Positions 44,373-54,500 of a stretch of 64,000 bases of DNA are shown in pieces. Source of the stretch: Clostridium lentum (GTDB taxonomy: Bacteria; Bacillota; Clostridia; Clostridiales; Clostridiaceae); NCBI RefSeq assembly GCF_014287815.1, contig NZ_JACOOQ010000005.1:62001-126000 (forward strand), written 5' to 3'. Every line of letters begins with the position of its first letter. Position 1 is the first letter of the stretch. The position numbers and the translations under genes were made by a program. The notes under the pieces were generated by a model. That model did not search any database. It was not told the origin of the DNA and saw only the letters and a program-made list of their open reading frames with translations.

Positions 44373-45455
44373 ATGAAAAAGAAGAAAAAGGTAGTTATAG
44401 GTATGAGTGGCGGAGTTGATAGCTCCGTTGCTGCTTACCTTTTAAAGGAGCAAGGATATGATGTAATTGGTGTAACAATGCAAATATGGCAAGAAGATAA
44501 AGATTACACAGAAAGAGAAGGTGGTTGTTGTTCCCTTTCAGCAGTTGATGATGCAAGAAGAGTTGCTAATAAAATAGGAATACCTTTCTATGTAATGAAT
44601 TTTAGAGATTCATTTAAAGAAAAGGTAATAGATTATTTTGTGCAAGAATACATAGATGGAAAGACACCTAATCCATGTATAGCATGTAATAAGCATTTAA
44701 AATTCGATGAGCTTTTAAGAAAAGCTAGAGGAATTGGGGCTGATTATGTTGCTACAGGTCATTATGCTAAGATAGAAGAAAGAGATGGAAGACATCTTCT
44801 GATTCGTTCAGATGATTATAGAAAAGATCAAACATATGCATTGTACAACTTTACTCAAGATCAATTAGCACATACTCTAATGCCATGTGGAGAATACACA
44901 AAGGATAGAATTAGAGAAATAGCTAAGGAAATTGGCTTATCTGTATATAATAAAAAAGATAGTGAAGAAATATGTTTTATTCCAGACAATGATCATGGGA
45001 GATATATTAAAGAAGCTAGACCATTAGAAGTAGTTAAAGGAAACTTTGTTGATAAGAATGGCAATGTTCTAGGACAACATAAAGGTATAGTATATTACAC
45101 TATAGGTCAAAGAAAAGGTCTAGGAATAGCTCTTGGAAGACCAGTATTCGTTACAGATATTAATCCAATGACTAATGAAGTAGTTTTAGGACCAGAAACT
45201 GATATATTTAAGACAGATTTAGTTGCTAAGGATGTAAACTTTATTCCTTTTGATAAATTAGAAGGAGAAATTACAGTAGAAGCTAAAGTTAGATATTCAG
45301 GAAGGCCTGCTGAAGCTGTTATATCTCCAATGGAAGATGGTAAAGTTAAAGTAAGCTTCAAGGAAAAACAAAGAGCAATAACTAAGGGTCAATCAGTTGT
45401 ATTCTATCAAGGAAACATTGTTGTTGGTGGTGGAATAATTGAAGGACTTGCATAA
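44373..45455 (+). CDS. mnmA: tRNA-specific 2-thiouridylase
   Basis: 360 residues. [20 protein letters not shown] is the PP-loop ATP site. [12 protein letters not shown] and [11 protein letters not shown] supply the two catalytic Cys; ATGHYAKIE and [14 protein letters not shown] complete the signature. It makes s2U34 in tRNA for Lys, Glu and Gln, taking sulfur from the desulfurase encoded two genes upstream. Last gene of the operon. Confidence 0.96.
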   Translation: MKKKKKVVIGMSGGVDSSVAAYLLKEQGYDVIGVTMQIWQEDKDYTEREGGCCSLSAVDDARRVANKIGIPFYVMNFRDSFKEKVIDYFVQEYIDGKTPNPCIACNKHLKFDELLRKARGIGADYVATGHYAKIEERDGRHLLIRSDDYRKDQTYALYNFTQDQLAHTLMPCGEYTKDRIREIAKEIGLSVYNKKDSEEICFIPDNDHGRYIKEARPLEVVKGNFVDKNGNVLGQHKGIVYYTIGQRKGLGIALGRPVFVTDINPMTNEVVLGPETDIFKTDLVAKDVNFIPFDKLEGEITVEAKVRYSGRPAEAVISPMEDGKVKVSFKEKQRAITKGQSVVFYQGNIVVGGGIIEGLA

Positions 45456-45472
45456 ATTTAAAATTAACCATT

Positions 45473-45504
45473 AAAAAGAAACTCAAAGATTTGAGTTTCT
45501 TTTT
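45473..45504 (+). terminator. Terminator of the isc-mnmA operon
   Basis: Perfect 15-base stem AAAAAGAAACTCAAA / TTTGAGTTTCTTTTT. Confidence 0.93.
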
Positions 45505-45563
45505 CTATATCTATTTGATAGAATTTATTTAGTATGAGAAAAATAACAATAGATTAGAGAGTA

Positions 45564-48080
45564 ATGATGAAAGAATTATTGGATCAATTAAAAGAATTAA
45601 TTATAAATAAAGAATATAGTAAAATAAAATTGATGTTAGAGATAACAGATAAATATATTAAAGGAAAGCTTTTTGAGGAGTTTTTGGCCATGCTTTTTCA
45701 GGGAAATGGTTTTATAGCTACCATAAAAGGTGGAGCTTTTGATGGTGGAGCAGATATACTTTTATCTTATCCTAGCAATCCTAATAAGATAGTTTGGATT
45801 GTACAGGCTAAGAACTATCTTAATCCATTGAATAATAGTGATATTATTGCTGAACTTAAAAAGTTTGAGAAAAAAGCTAGCAAAGAATATAACTGTAGAC
45901 AGTTTATGATAATATCGCTTAATGGATATATAGAAAATATAAGGCTATTTAATAAGACTAATATGTCTTTAGAGGATTTTAAATTCCTACAAGTTTTAAT
46001 AGATAACTATAGTGAGGAGCAAAATAGGGACATACTTTTGCCAGATTTAAAGCCTCATAATAGATATACATATAAGGAAGTTAAGGCTATATTAGAAAAT
46101 GAAAAAAGAGTTGCTGTTTCTAATGCAACAGGAACAGGAAAAAGTTTTATTATACTGCAAATGTTATTTGACTATTTAGATAGAAAATCTATTCTCATAG
46201 CACCAAGTAAGGAAATTATCATGCAATTAAAAAATATAGCTCCATGGTGTGTTAAAAGTTGCAAGTTTTATACATATAGCAAGTTAGCAGCTATGGATAG
46301 AAGTGGTAAGTTAAATGATATTAATGTAGAGTTGATATTATTAGATGAATTGCATAGAGCTGGTGCAGAAACTTGGGGAAAAGCTGTAAAGAAAATAATA
46401 GATAAAAATAAAGAAACTTCTATTGTAGGGTTTTCAGCTACACCTATAAGGTTTTTAGATAATAATAGGGATATGATTGAAGAGCTTCTACAGGGTAATT
46501 GTGTTACGCCACTTAGTCTTTCAGATGCCATTGTAAGAAAAGTATTGCCTAATCCAGTTTATGTTTCAGCAATTTATAATCTTGATAAAGAGATAAAAAA
46601 ACGTATGGAACAAATGGAAGAAGAAATCATCACTAAAGAAGATAAAAAAAGATATATAAAAGAGCTTGAAGAGTATAAAAAGATATGGCAAAAGGAAAAT
46701 AATATTCCAAACATAATAAAAAAGCATTTGCCTTATGGACATAACATTAAGTTTATCGTATTTTGTGAAAATAATTTTCATTTAATAAAAATGATACCAA
46801 AGGTAAATGATTGGTTTAAAAAGGCTTTTCCTATTTGTAAAAATATTAAAAGTTATACTATAACATCTCAAAGTAATAATGTAAAAAATACAATAAATGA
46901 TTTTCAGGAAGATAATAATCAGCATGAAATAAAGCTACTATTTGCTATAAGTAAGTTAAATGAAGGGCTTCATTTAAAGAATATCAGTGGCATAATGATG
47001 CTTAGAAATACCAGATCACCAGTTGTGTATTATCAGCAGTTAGGAAGATGCCTCACTTCTGAAAATGTTGATAATCATCCAATAATATTTGATTTTGTAG
47101 ATAATATTGATAATCTAGAATTGATTAATTTTAAACGTGATTTAATGAAAAGTGCAGAGGAAAATAATAAATACAGAGCTTCATTGGGGTTATGTGAAGA
47201 GCGAATTAATTTTGCCTTATATGAAGAACATGAAGATGTCATAAGTAAATTTAGAAATATTGAAAAAAAGATTACTTATAATTGGTATGATAATTTTAAT
47301 TATCTAGTGAAATTCTATGAAGTAAATGGTCATATAGAAGTACCTAAAGATAAAGTAAATGAGAGACTTTATAAATGGTGCGCTCTACAAAGAAGCTTAT
47401 ATAATAAACAAGTTCTTAATGAGGAATTTGTACAGTGTTTAGAAGCAATAGATTTTAAATGGGATTTAAGGCTTGAGAAATGGAAAGAGAATTTAAAGTC
47501 GTATCATAATATATTAGAGAGTAAATACCATAGTAATATATTATATTATGAAATAGTCAATGAGAGTTATTACATACCTATTTATCAATTTGAAGGACTA
47601 TCTATGGAAGAGGAAAAAATAATCAAATGGTTTTATAGGCAGATAAATATATTTAAGAAGGATGAAATGGAAGAAAGTAAAAAGAATATTTTCATCAGTG
47701 AGTTACGGAACATTGAAAAGTATGTAGAGAATAAGTGGCTTAAATCCATATGGAAGATAAAAAGCTTTTATAACTTTATGAAAAATGAATATAAAATTGA
47801 TTGTAATAAATTTAAAATTGCTCCTGAAAAAGATGAATTAAAAGAGCAAATTTGTTTAGAATTTAATAATAAGAGTATTATTGAAAATACAATTGATAAA
47901 AATTTACCTAAATCATCAGTAAGAAGCAAGGTTAATTTAAAAGAAAAGGAAGAAATGCATTTTGTTGCAGCATTTATTAAAGAAAATATGTATTTAGAGA
48001 GTATGGAAGGCTATATAGATCATTTAAACTATATTTATTATAAAAAGTTATTGGAAGTTTTAAATAATGTACCATCGTAG
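45564..48080 (+). CDS. Mrr-like nuclease fused to a DEAD/H helicase with a helicase-associated domain
   Basis: 838 residues. The N-terminus (about 25-125) is a restriction-endonuclease-like fold: Glu38/39, Asp64 in GGAFDGGADILL and Gln81-Ala-Lys83 in WIVQAKNY follow the Mrr PD-(D/E)xK pattern. A superfamily 2 helicase follows with Walker A ATGTGKS (188-194), DELH (261-264), SATP (291-294) and QQLGR (491-495). Residues about 571-635 (WYDNFNYLVKFYEVNGHIEVPKDK, LYKWCALQRSLY) match the helicase-associated (HA) repeat. The C-terminal ~200 residues are unassigned. No methylase lies nearby. A DNA-restriction or defence role is inference from the architecture. Confidence 0.85.
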   Translation: MMKELLDQLKELIINKEYSKIKLMLEITDKYIKGKLFEEFLAMLFQGNGFIATIKGGAFDGGADILLSYPSNPNKIVWIVQAKNYLNPLNNSDIIAELKKFEKKASKEYNCRQFMIISLNGYIENIRLFNKTNMSLEDFKFLQVLIDNYSEEQNRDILLPDLKPHNRYTYKEVKAILENEKRVAVSNATGTGKSFIILQMLFDYLDRKSILIAPSKEIIMQLKNIAPWCVKSCKFYTYSKLAAMDRSGKLNDINVELILLDELHRAGAETWGKAVKKIIDKNKETSIVGFSATPIRFLDNNRDMIEELLQGNCVTPLSLSDAIVRKVLPNPVYVSAIYNLDKEIKKRMEQMEEEIITKEDKKRYIKELEEYKKIWQKENNIPNIIKKHLPYGHNIKFIVFCENNFHLIKMIPKVNDWFKKAFPICKNIKSYTITSQSNNVKNTINDFQEDNNQHEIKLLFAISKLNEGLHLKNISGIMMLRNTRSPVVYYQQLGRCLTSENVDNHPIIFDFVDNIDNLELINFKRDLMKSAEENNKYRASLGLCEERINFALYEEHEDVISKFRNIEKKITYNWYDNFNYLVKFYEVNGHIEVPKDKVNERLYKWCALQRSLYNKQVLNEEFVQCLEAIDFKWDLRLEKWKENLKSYHNILESKYHSNILYYEIVNESYYIPIYQFEGLSMEEEKIIKWFYRQINIFKKDEMEESKKNIFISELRNIEKYVENKWLKSIWKIKSFYNFMKNEYKIDCNKFKIAPEKDELKEQICLEFNNKSIIENTIDKNLPKSSVRSKVNLKEKEEMHFVAAFIKENMYLESMEGYIDHLNYIYYKKLLEVLNNVPS

Positions 48081-48218
48081 TAATTGAGGGTACAATAGCA
48101 GCATTTTGTGGCAATAATTCTTCATAATGAAGAAAAGATTAAAAATAGTAAAATATATTAAAGCATACAGGCCATGAGAAAGTAAAGTAAATATTTTTTA
48201 TTGCAATAACTTGAAATT

Positions 48219-48255
48219 TAAAGTAAAATCATTATGTTTAATAAATTTTACTTTA
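48219..48255 (+). promoter_or_regulatory. Hairpin directly upstream of the ribosome-binding site at 48261
   Basis: Perfect 11-base stem TAAAGTAAAAT / ATTTTACTTTA with a 15-base loop, ending six bases before AAGGAG. It could influence translation of the small gene at 48273, or be a weak terminator for the gene before; there is no T run. Confidence 0.4.
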
Positions 48256-48272
48256 TGTTTAAGGAGAAAAGC

Positions 48273-48509
48273 ATGAGAGCAGTATATAGAAATCCAAAAG
48301 AATTAGCTTCAAAAATAAAAGATTTAGTAGATACTTATTTAGAAGATATGATAACTGAAGAAAAATTTGAAGAAACTATCATGGCTATGATAGAGAGAAA
48401 TGAGGATAGAGTATATAAAAATGGTTTTATGCCATCTAAGTTAATCAGTGTTATAGGTGAAGAAAGAAAAGCTATAATAGACAAAGTATATGAAAAAATG
48501 AATAAATAA
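48273..48509 (+). CDS. TIGR04540-like small protein
   Basis: 78 residues from ATG 48273, which has AAGGAG at 48261; an upstream in-frame ATG at 48234 lies inside a hairpin and has no such site. MRAVYRNPKELASKIKDLVD, ITEEKFEETIMAMIERNEDR, VYKNGFMPSKLISVIGEERK resembles the short clostridial TIGR04540 family as I remember it. All-helical, soluble, function unknown. Confidence 0.65.
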   Translation: MRAVYRNPKELASKIKDLVDTYLEDMITEEKFEETIMAMIERNEDRVYKNGFMPSKLISVIGEERKAIIDKVYEKMNK

Positions 48510-48517
48510 TATTTTTG

Positions 48518-48545
48518 AAGAACAGAGCAATATCTGTTCTTTTTT
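48518..48545 (+). terminator. Intrinsic terminator
   Basis: AAGAACAGA / TCTGTTCTT stem with a GCAATA loop and T run. Confidence 0.9.
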
Positions 48546-48654
48546 ATAAATTTAACTATTAATTAGTATAATCATATAAATTTTAAAAATAGTTACAAAA
48601 AATATAAACAAAATTTCTTTCCTGCATAAATATATGTTATAAGGGGGATTTATT

Positions 48655-49095
48655 ATGGGGCAGGAAAAGAAAATAAAAGACTTTAAATTTTTATGTTTAA
48701 AAAATGATTATTTTAAAATAGGTATAAGAGAAGAGAGATTGAGAAATGATATTTTGTTAGTAAAGTTTGATGATGATACCACCATCTGTAGAATGTATAT
48801 GAACAATACCCATGCATATGTTCAGTTCCCTTATAATAAGACAATGTTAAATGAAATAAGGTGCAATACATGGACACTAGATAATATAGGAAGGGGTAGT
48901 GGTATCTTTCTTAAAAGCCAAAGAGATGGTAAGAGTTTTAGAGAAGTATTAAAATGGTATGACGTGAATAACAAAGGATATGATTATACAATTCATGATT
49001 CAAGAAAAGATATGATATCGAAAGAAGAATATGATAAAAAGAGGAAGCTATATATTCGCAAGCATCCATTATCCAATACAAGTTATGCAGTATAA
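48655..49095 (+). CDS. Hypothetical protein, 146 residues
   Basis: A good AAGGGGG site precedes ATG 48655. The sequence is soluble, beta-rich at first (FLCLKNDYFKIGI, DILLVKFDDDTTICRMYMNNTHAYVQF) and ends in a very basic segment (KEEYDKKRKLYIRKHPL). No motif or family recognised. It stands alone between terminators. Confidence 0.6.
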   Translation: MGQEKKIKDFKFLCLKNDYFKIGIREERLRNDILLVKFDDDTTICRMYMNNTHAYVQFPYNKTMLNEIRCNTWTLDNIGRGSGIFLKSQRDGKSFREVLKWYDVNNKGYDYTIHDSRKDMISKEEYDKKRKLYIRKHPLSNTSYAV

Positions 49096-49208
49096 AATAA
49101 AAAAAGCAGCACATAGCTATCTTGGATATATTAATGATACACAAATATTGTCAAACTAGTGTAAAGATGCATAATGATGCTTTTTTACGTAGGAATATTA
49201 AAAAATAG

Positions 49209-49242
49209 AATCCTTAGGGCAGAGTATGTCTAAGGATTTTTT
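49209..49242 (+). terminator. Intrinsic terminator upstream of pncB
   Basis: AATCCTTAG / CTAAGGATT stem followed by TTTT. It lies in the 288-base gap after the hypothetical gene; the rest of that gap holds the pncB promoter and nothing else clear. Confidence 0.8.
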
Positions 49243-49281
49243 GTTTATTAAAAATGTTAAAAAAATAAATCTATTTAGACA

Positions 49282-49310
49282 TTGACTAATTATGTAAATA
49301 ATAATAATAT
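49282..49310 (+). promoter_or_regulatory. pncB promoter
   Basis: TTGACT, a 17-base spacer and TAATAT, about 75 bases before the start codon. Confidence 0.5.
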
Positions 49311-49348
49311 GTTAATATAAATAAAAGTTAGCAATATTATCTGCTGAT

Positions 49349-49383
49349 GGAGGTGAATTTTCCTTTTATTATAAGGAAAAAGG
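49349..49383 (+). promoter_or_regulatory. Strong Shine-Dalgarno separated from pncB start by a hairpin
   Basis: GGAGGTGA (49349-49356) is far too distant from ATG 49384 in linear sequence. An 8-base stem, TTTTCCTT (49358-49365) with AAGGAAAA (49373-49380), lies exactly between them and would bring the site near the start when folded. A weaker AAGG also precedes the ATG. Confidence 0.45.
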
Positions 49384-50838
49384 ATGGAGAGTATGGATTT
49401 AAAAAACGAAAGAAATTTAAGTATGTTAGTGGATTTCTACGAACTGACAATGTCTAATGGATATTATGAAAATGGATATGCTGATTCAGTGGTATATTGT
49501 GATATGTTCTTTAGAAAAAATCCTGATGGAGCAAGTTTTTCAATTGTAGCAGGTTTACAACAGTTTATAGAGTATATTAAAAACTTAAGCTTTTCAGATT
49601 CTGATATTGAATATTTAAGACAAAAGAATATATTTAATGAAGAGTTTTTGAAATACTTAAGAGATTTCAAGTTTAGTGGAGATATTTATGCAATTCCAGA
49701 AGGAACTGTAGTATTTCCTAATGAGCCACTTGTTACAGTGAGAGCAAAGGTAATGGAAGCACAATTTATTGAAACAATGCTATTATTATCAATCAATCAT
49801 CAAAGTCTTATAGCTACTAAAGCCAATAGAGTTGTTACAGCAGCTAATGGCAGAGTGGTAATGGATCTTGGAGCAAGAAGAGGTCAAGGGGCAGATGCAG
49901 CTATATTAGGAGCTAGAGCGGCTATAATAGGAGGAGTGAGTGCAACAGCAACTACCATAACAGGAAAAGATTTTGGGGTAGATATAGTGGGTACAATGGC
50001 TCACTCATGGATACAGTTCTTTGGTGATGAATATAAAGCATTTGAAGCTTATGCAAAGACTTATCCAGATAACTGTATACTTCTTGTTGATACATACAGC
50101 GTTCTTAAGTCAGGAATTCCTAATGCTATAAGGATAGCTAAAGAAATATTAGAACCAATGGGTAAAAGACTAAAAGGTATAAGACTTGATAGTGGAGATT
50201 TATCATATTTATCGAAGAAAGCGAGAAAAATGCTTGATGAAAATGGATTAAGAGATTGTAAGATACTAGCTTCTAATAGCTTAGATGAATTTATCATCAG
50301 AGATCTTGTAAGCCAAGATGCTAAGATAGATATTTATGGTGTAGGTGAAAGACTGATTACAGCCAAATCAGAACCGGTATTTGGTGGAGTTTATAAGCTG
50401 ATGGCTGTAGAGGAAAATGGTGAAATAGTACCAAGAATTAAACTTTCAGAAAATGTAGAAAAGGTAACTAATCCTGGTTATAAACAAGTATGGAGATTGT
50501 TTGATAAGGAAAGTAATAAGGCAATTGCAGATGTTATTACTTTAGCAGATGAAGTTATAGATGACAGCAGAGAATATGAAATATTTGATCCTGTACATAC
50601 TTGGAAGAAGAAGCTTGTAGATAATTTCTATGCTAAAAAGCTTCAAGTTCCTGTATTTATAAATGGAGAATGTGTTTATGAAAGCCCAGCAGTGTTAGAT
50701 ATTAAAGCTTATTGTATAGAAAGTGTAAACAGTTTATGGGATGAGCAAAAGAGGTTTACTAATCCACAAGAGTATTATGTAGATTTATCATCAGAACTTT
50801 GGAATTTAAAAAATGAAATGATTAACAAATATAGCTAA
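49384..50838 (+). CDS. pncB: Nicotinate phosphoribosyltransferase
   Basis: 484 residues; ATG 49384 or the in-frame ATG 49393 may be used. NLSMLVDFYELTMSNGYYENG, INHQSLIATKANRVVTAANG, MDLGARRGQGADAA, GTMAHSWIQFFGDE and GIRLDSGDLSYLSKKAR identify the enzyme of NAD salvage. It joins nicotinate to PRPP with ATP hydrolysis. The length places it with the long Gram-positive form. Monocistronic. The nadE start at the left of the window serves the same pathway but is 48 kb away. Confidence 0.95.
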   Translation: MESMDLKNERNLSMLVDFYELTMSNGYYENGYADSVVYCDMFFRKNPDGASFSIVAGLQQFIEYIKNLSFSDSDIEYLRQKNIFNEEFLKYLRDFKFSGDIYAIPEGTVVFPNEPLVTVRAKVMEAQFIETMLLLSINHQSLIATKANRVVTAANGRVVMDLGARRGQGADAAILGARAAIIGGVSATATTITGKDFGVDIVGTMAHSWIQFFGDEYKAFEAYAKTYPDNCILLVDTYSVLKSGIPNAIRIAKEILEPMGKRLKGIRLDSGDLSYLSKKARKMLDENGLRDCKILASNSLDEFIIRDLVSQDAKIDIYGVGERLITAKSEPVFGGVYKLMAVEENGEIVPRIKLSENVEKVTNPGYKQVWRLFDKESNKAIADVITLADEVIDDSREYEIFDPVHTWKKKLVDNFYAKKLQVPVFINGECVYESPAVLDIKAYCIESVNSLWDEQKRFTNPQEYYVDLSSELWNLKNEMINKYS

Positions 50839-50852
50839 AAGTAATTAATAAT

Positions 50853-50886
50853 TTTGAACCTGCATGATTTTTTATGCAGGTTCAAA
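50853..50886. terminator. Terminator between convergent genes
   Basis: TTTGAACCTGCAT / ATGCAGGTTCAAA stem of 13 bases; T-rich on the + side. Confidence 0.85.
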
Positions 50887-50913
50887 TTGTTTTATTATAT
50901 GGAAAAATTAAAT

Positions 50914-51438
50914 TCAGATAGTTTTTTTATTATAGATAACTAACCTATGATAGTTTTCTATATACTCTGAAATTGCTTTATTTATTACATCATCTTCACT
51001 TAAGTCAGGATGCTTTTTTAAAAAAATATTTAAGGTATCGATTATAGAATCTTTTAAAACTATTTTTTTCTGTGATGAGGAAGTAGTTGGTAGTGTAGGG
51101 TTATTATTTTGATGATTTTGCTTATGATTTTGCAAATCGCAATTAATGTTTCTAGTTATTGTTTCCAGCTCAAATATTCTCATTTCTAAGGCATATAGCC
51201 TATCAGCAGGGGAAGAGGGTTGGGCCATAGAAGTTTTGGGAGATTTCAATACTTCTTTATGCTTTAAAAAGTTTTTTCCATTGAAGGTGTAATCATATTT
51301 TCCCATTAGAGATTTAATGGAACTTTTCTTTATGCCTAAAAGAGTGCTTATTTCATTTAAGCTGATTTTTTTATTTAATTCTAAAATATAATTTACTTTT
51401 TTAACTTCACTTAAACTATTAAATTTAATTTTATCCAT
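50914..51438 (-). CDS. HTH-containing protein with coiled coil, function unknown
   Basis: 174 residues, GCGAGGTGAA before ATG 51438. Residues about 10-50 (EVKKVNYILELNKKISLNEISTLLGIKKSSIKSLMGKYDY) look like a helix-turn-helix. A coiled coil (RLYALEMRIFELETITRNI) and an Asn/His/Gln linker follow. The C-terminus (VLKDSIIDTLNIFLKKHPDLSEDDVINKAISEYIENY) resembles a ribbon-helix-helix segment. Possibly a DNA-binding regulator or plasmid/phage-type accessory protein; not identified. Confidence 0.6.
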   Translation of the reverse strand: MDKIKFNSLSEVKKVNYILELNKKISLNEISTLLGIKKSSIKSLMGKYDYTFNGKNFLKHKEVLKSPKTSMAQPSSPADRLYALEMRIFELETITRNINCDLQNHKQNHQNNNPTLPTTSSSQKKIVLKDSIIDTLNIFLKKHPDLSEDDVINKAISEYIENYHRLVIYNKKTI

Positions 51439-51570
51439 AATTCACCTCGCAAAATAAAATAAAGTATATAAATATTATACCATAAAATGGAAAATGGATA
51501 ATAATTTTGTGGATAAATTTTCTTTGTAGTATAATATAGTAATTAACAGTAATAAAAGGAGAGAAAAACA

Positions 51571-54500
51571 TTGATAAATCCATTACTTTTAATACTCCAA
51601 AGTATTTCAGGAGGAGTGGCAGGATATATTACCAATAAATATGCTGTAAATATGCTTTTTAAGGAATACACTCCATTAAAGCTGGGAGGAGTAGTTAAGA
51701 AAAATAAAGAAAAATTTATAGATGAAATAAGTACTCTAGTAGAAAAAGATATTATTAATGGAAAGACATTAAAAGAACATATACATGGTGAAGAGTTTAA
51801 GAAACAGTTAGATGTAACTGTAGAAGAGTTTTGGAATAGCGGCCTTAAAGAAGCATTTAATGATGTGAAAATAAAAGATATTTCATATTTTGAAGAAAGT
51901 AAAGAAAGCATCATGGAGTTTACAGAAGCTAAAATGAAACTTATATCAGATAAACTATTAAAAAATATAGTAGATAATATAGAAATAACAGAAATTTTAT
52001 CAGCAAAGCATATAGTTTATATAACAGATATTGTTTATGAAGAAATTTTAAAATACATAAAGTCTGATGATAAAGTTTCTATATTATTAAAGGATATTTA
52101 TCATCAAAATAATAATTTGATATTAAAAGATATAATTAATGAAGATGTGAAAATAAAGATAGAATCTATCATAGAAGAACTTATTATAAATTCATTAGAA
52201 AATATATTTGATGATGAAGAAAAACTTTTAAATATACTGGGAAAGATATATGAAGCCATTGATATAGATGAAATAATCAATAGTTTATTTAAGACAATAG
52301 CTTCTAACACATTAAATGATTATTTTTCTCCAGTAGAAAAAAAACAAATATCTTCAGCTTTATTTGCTAAGGGATGCACCTTTATAAATTCAGATAAAGG
52401 TACTGATAGCTTAAAGAATATTTTAAATGAAATAATAAAAATAGCAAAAGAATTAGATTTTACATTATACGAATTATTGCCAGAAGAATCAGCTATTAAC
52501 CTTTCAAGATTTATCGAGGAAATTACCATTAAAGTTATACCAAGCATATCACAGTGGATTAGATTTAATAAGAATGAAGTTAATGAAATTATTGAAGAAT
52601 CTATAGATGAATCCATTGAAGGAATGGATGGTAGTATTAAAAGGATAATAGTGCAAAAAGTTAGGGAGAGTCTTTTTAGTGATATCTCAGAAAAAGCCAG
52701 TGTGGTAGATAAGATTATTTCTTATATAGATAAATATGAAATGAACGAAGAATCAGTAAAGAAGATATCACAAGAGATAATAACTTATTTAAAGAGTAAT
52801 AAGGTGAAAGATATAATAGGTAAGCTTGAAGAAGCAAATATTATATCTGAAAGTAAAATAATGGCACTAAGTAAGCTTATTATGGAAAAGATTAATATTC
52901 ATGGTGAAAAAATATTAAGCCTATTAGTTGAAGCAGTATTCTCTAAAAAAATTAGTTCTCTCATTAATGAAGAGAACATTGGTTTATTAAAAATAAAGGT
53001 GAAAGAGCAGCTTATTTTATTGATTTGTAATGAACGAAAAGAAATATTAAGTTTCTTACAGCTAAGAGTAGTTAATATTATTAATGATAAAATTAATGAA
53101 ACAATAAATATGCCTGTGAAAAATCTTTTATCAGAAAAGGAATTTACAAAGTTATCAGAGAAAGCTAATAGGTCATTATTACATCTGCTAAAGGATAGCA
53201 AGAGAGAGATACTAGAACCTATAAATAGAATAATAATAAGCAAGGTTAGAGAGATAGATCTGATAAAGATAGCAGAGAACGAAAAGGAATTATTAGGAAG
53301 TTCAATGATTAATTTAATATTAACTCTTGAAGAAGAAATGATAACAAGATATTCTGAAAATACTTTAGATGAATTTATAGAGGATATATGTAATAAAGAT
53401 AAATTAATATTGGTTTCAAAGGAAAAGTTATACAATTATATAGATAATAATATTGAAGAAATTCTTGATGGCAATATAAAGAATATCATTTATGATAATT
53501 TGATAAAGTTTAATGAAGATGAAATATGTGAGCTTGCTCAATCATTTATGGGAAATGAACTTAAGCCATTATCAGTATTTGGGGGCATTTTAGGGATTGT
53601 TGTTGGAGGAATTTATGGGTTGTTTTATGGAACAACCTCTATAAGTGGATTTTCAGGGAGTGTGGCTTCTACAATAATATCTTGCATTATCATGGCAATG
53701 ATAGGTGTAGGCACTAATGTTATAGCTTTAAAAATGTTATTTTATCCATATAAAAGAAATAAGTTTTTAGCTAAAATACCATTTTTAAGGAAGTTTTCTT
53801 TAGGATATATTCCAGCACATAAGGATATAATGGCAAGAGGAATAGGTCATGTTATTGATGAAGAACTGTTAAACGGTGAGAGAGTAAAAATGCTATTAAC
53901 CTCTAAAAAAGATATGTTTAAGGGATATCTTATTAGCAGTATATCAGAAAGTAATTACAAAGTAATCATGGATGCTATAAGAGAAAAGAAAGAGATTATA
54001 GTAGATTATTTATACGATGGAATGAAAAAAAATATAGAAAATAATAAAAAGAAAATAGCATATAAATCAGTGGAAGGTATAGGAAGTATAAATGTTGGGA
54101 AAATTTTAAAGTCAAGGTATATATCTAAAATTGTCCTTGATGCTAGAAAGTTAACAGTAATTTTTTCAGAGAAAACAGCAGATTATTTGGCTAATAAAAT
54201 GAAATCTGATAAAAAATGCAAAGAATTTATCAAAGAAGAACAACTTATTAAAATAAGAGAAGATATTAATAATAGCTTAAAAAAAGTTTTGTTAAATAAT
54301 GGTAAAAGTATATTAAATGAAGAAAAGATTCAAAAGATGATATTTAAAGGCGAAGATAAATATCAAACTATAATTAATAACAATTTAAGTGGGCTTATCT
54401 CTAGTGAAAAAATTGAGAGTTTAAGAAAATATATTAAAGATAAATCTATGTTATTGATATTCAATGAAAGCAAGAATTATCTTGAAAAGGGAGTTTCAGA

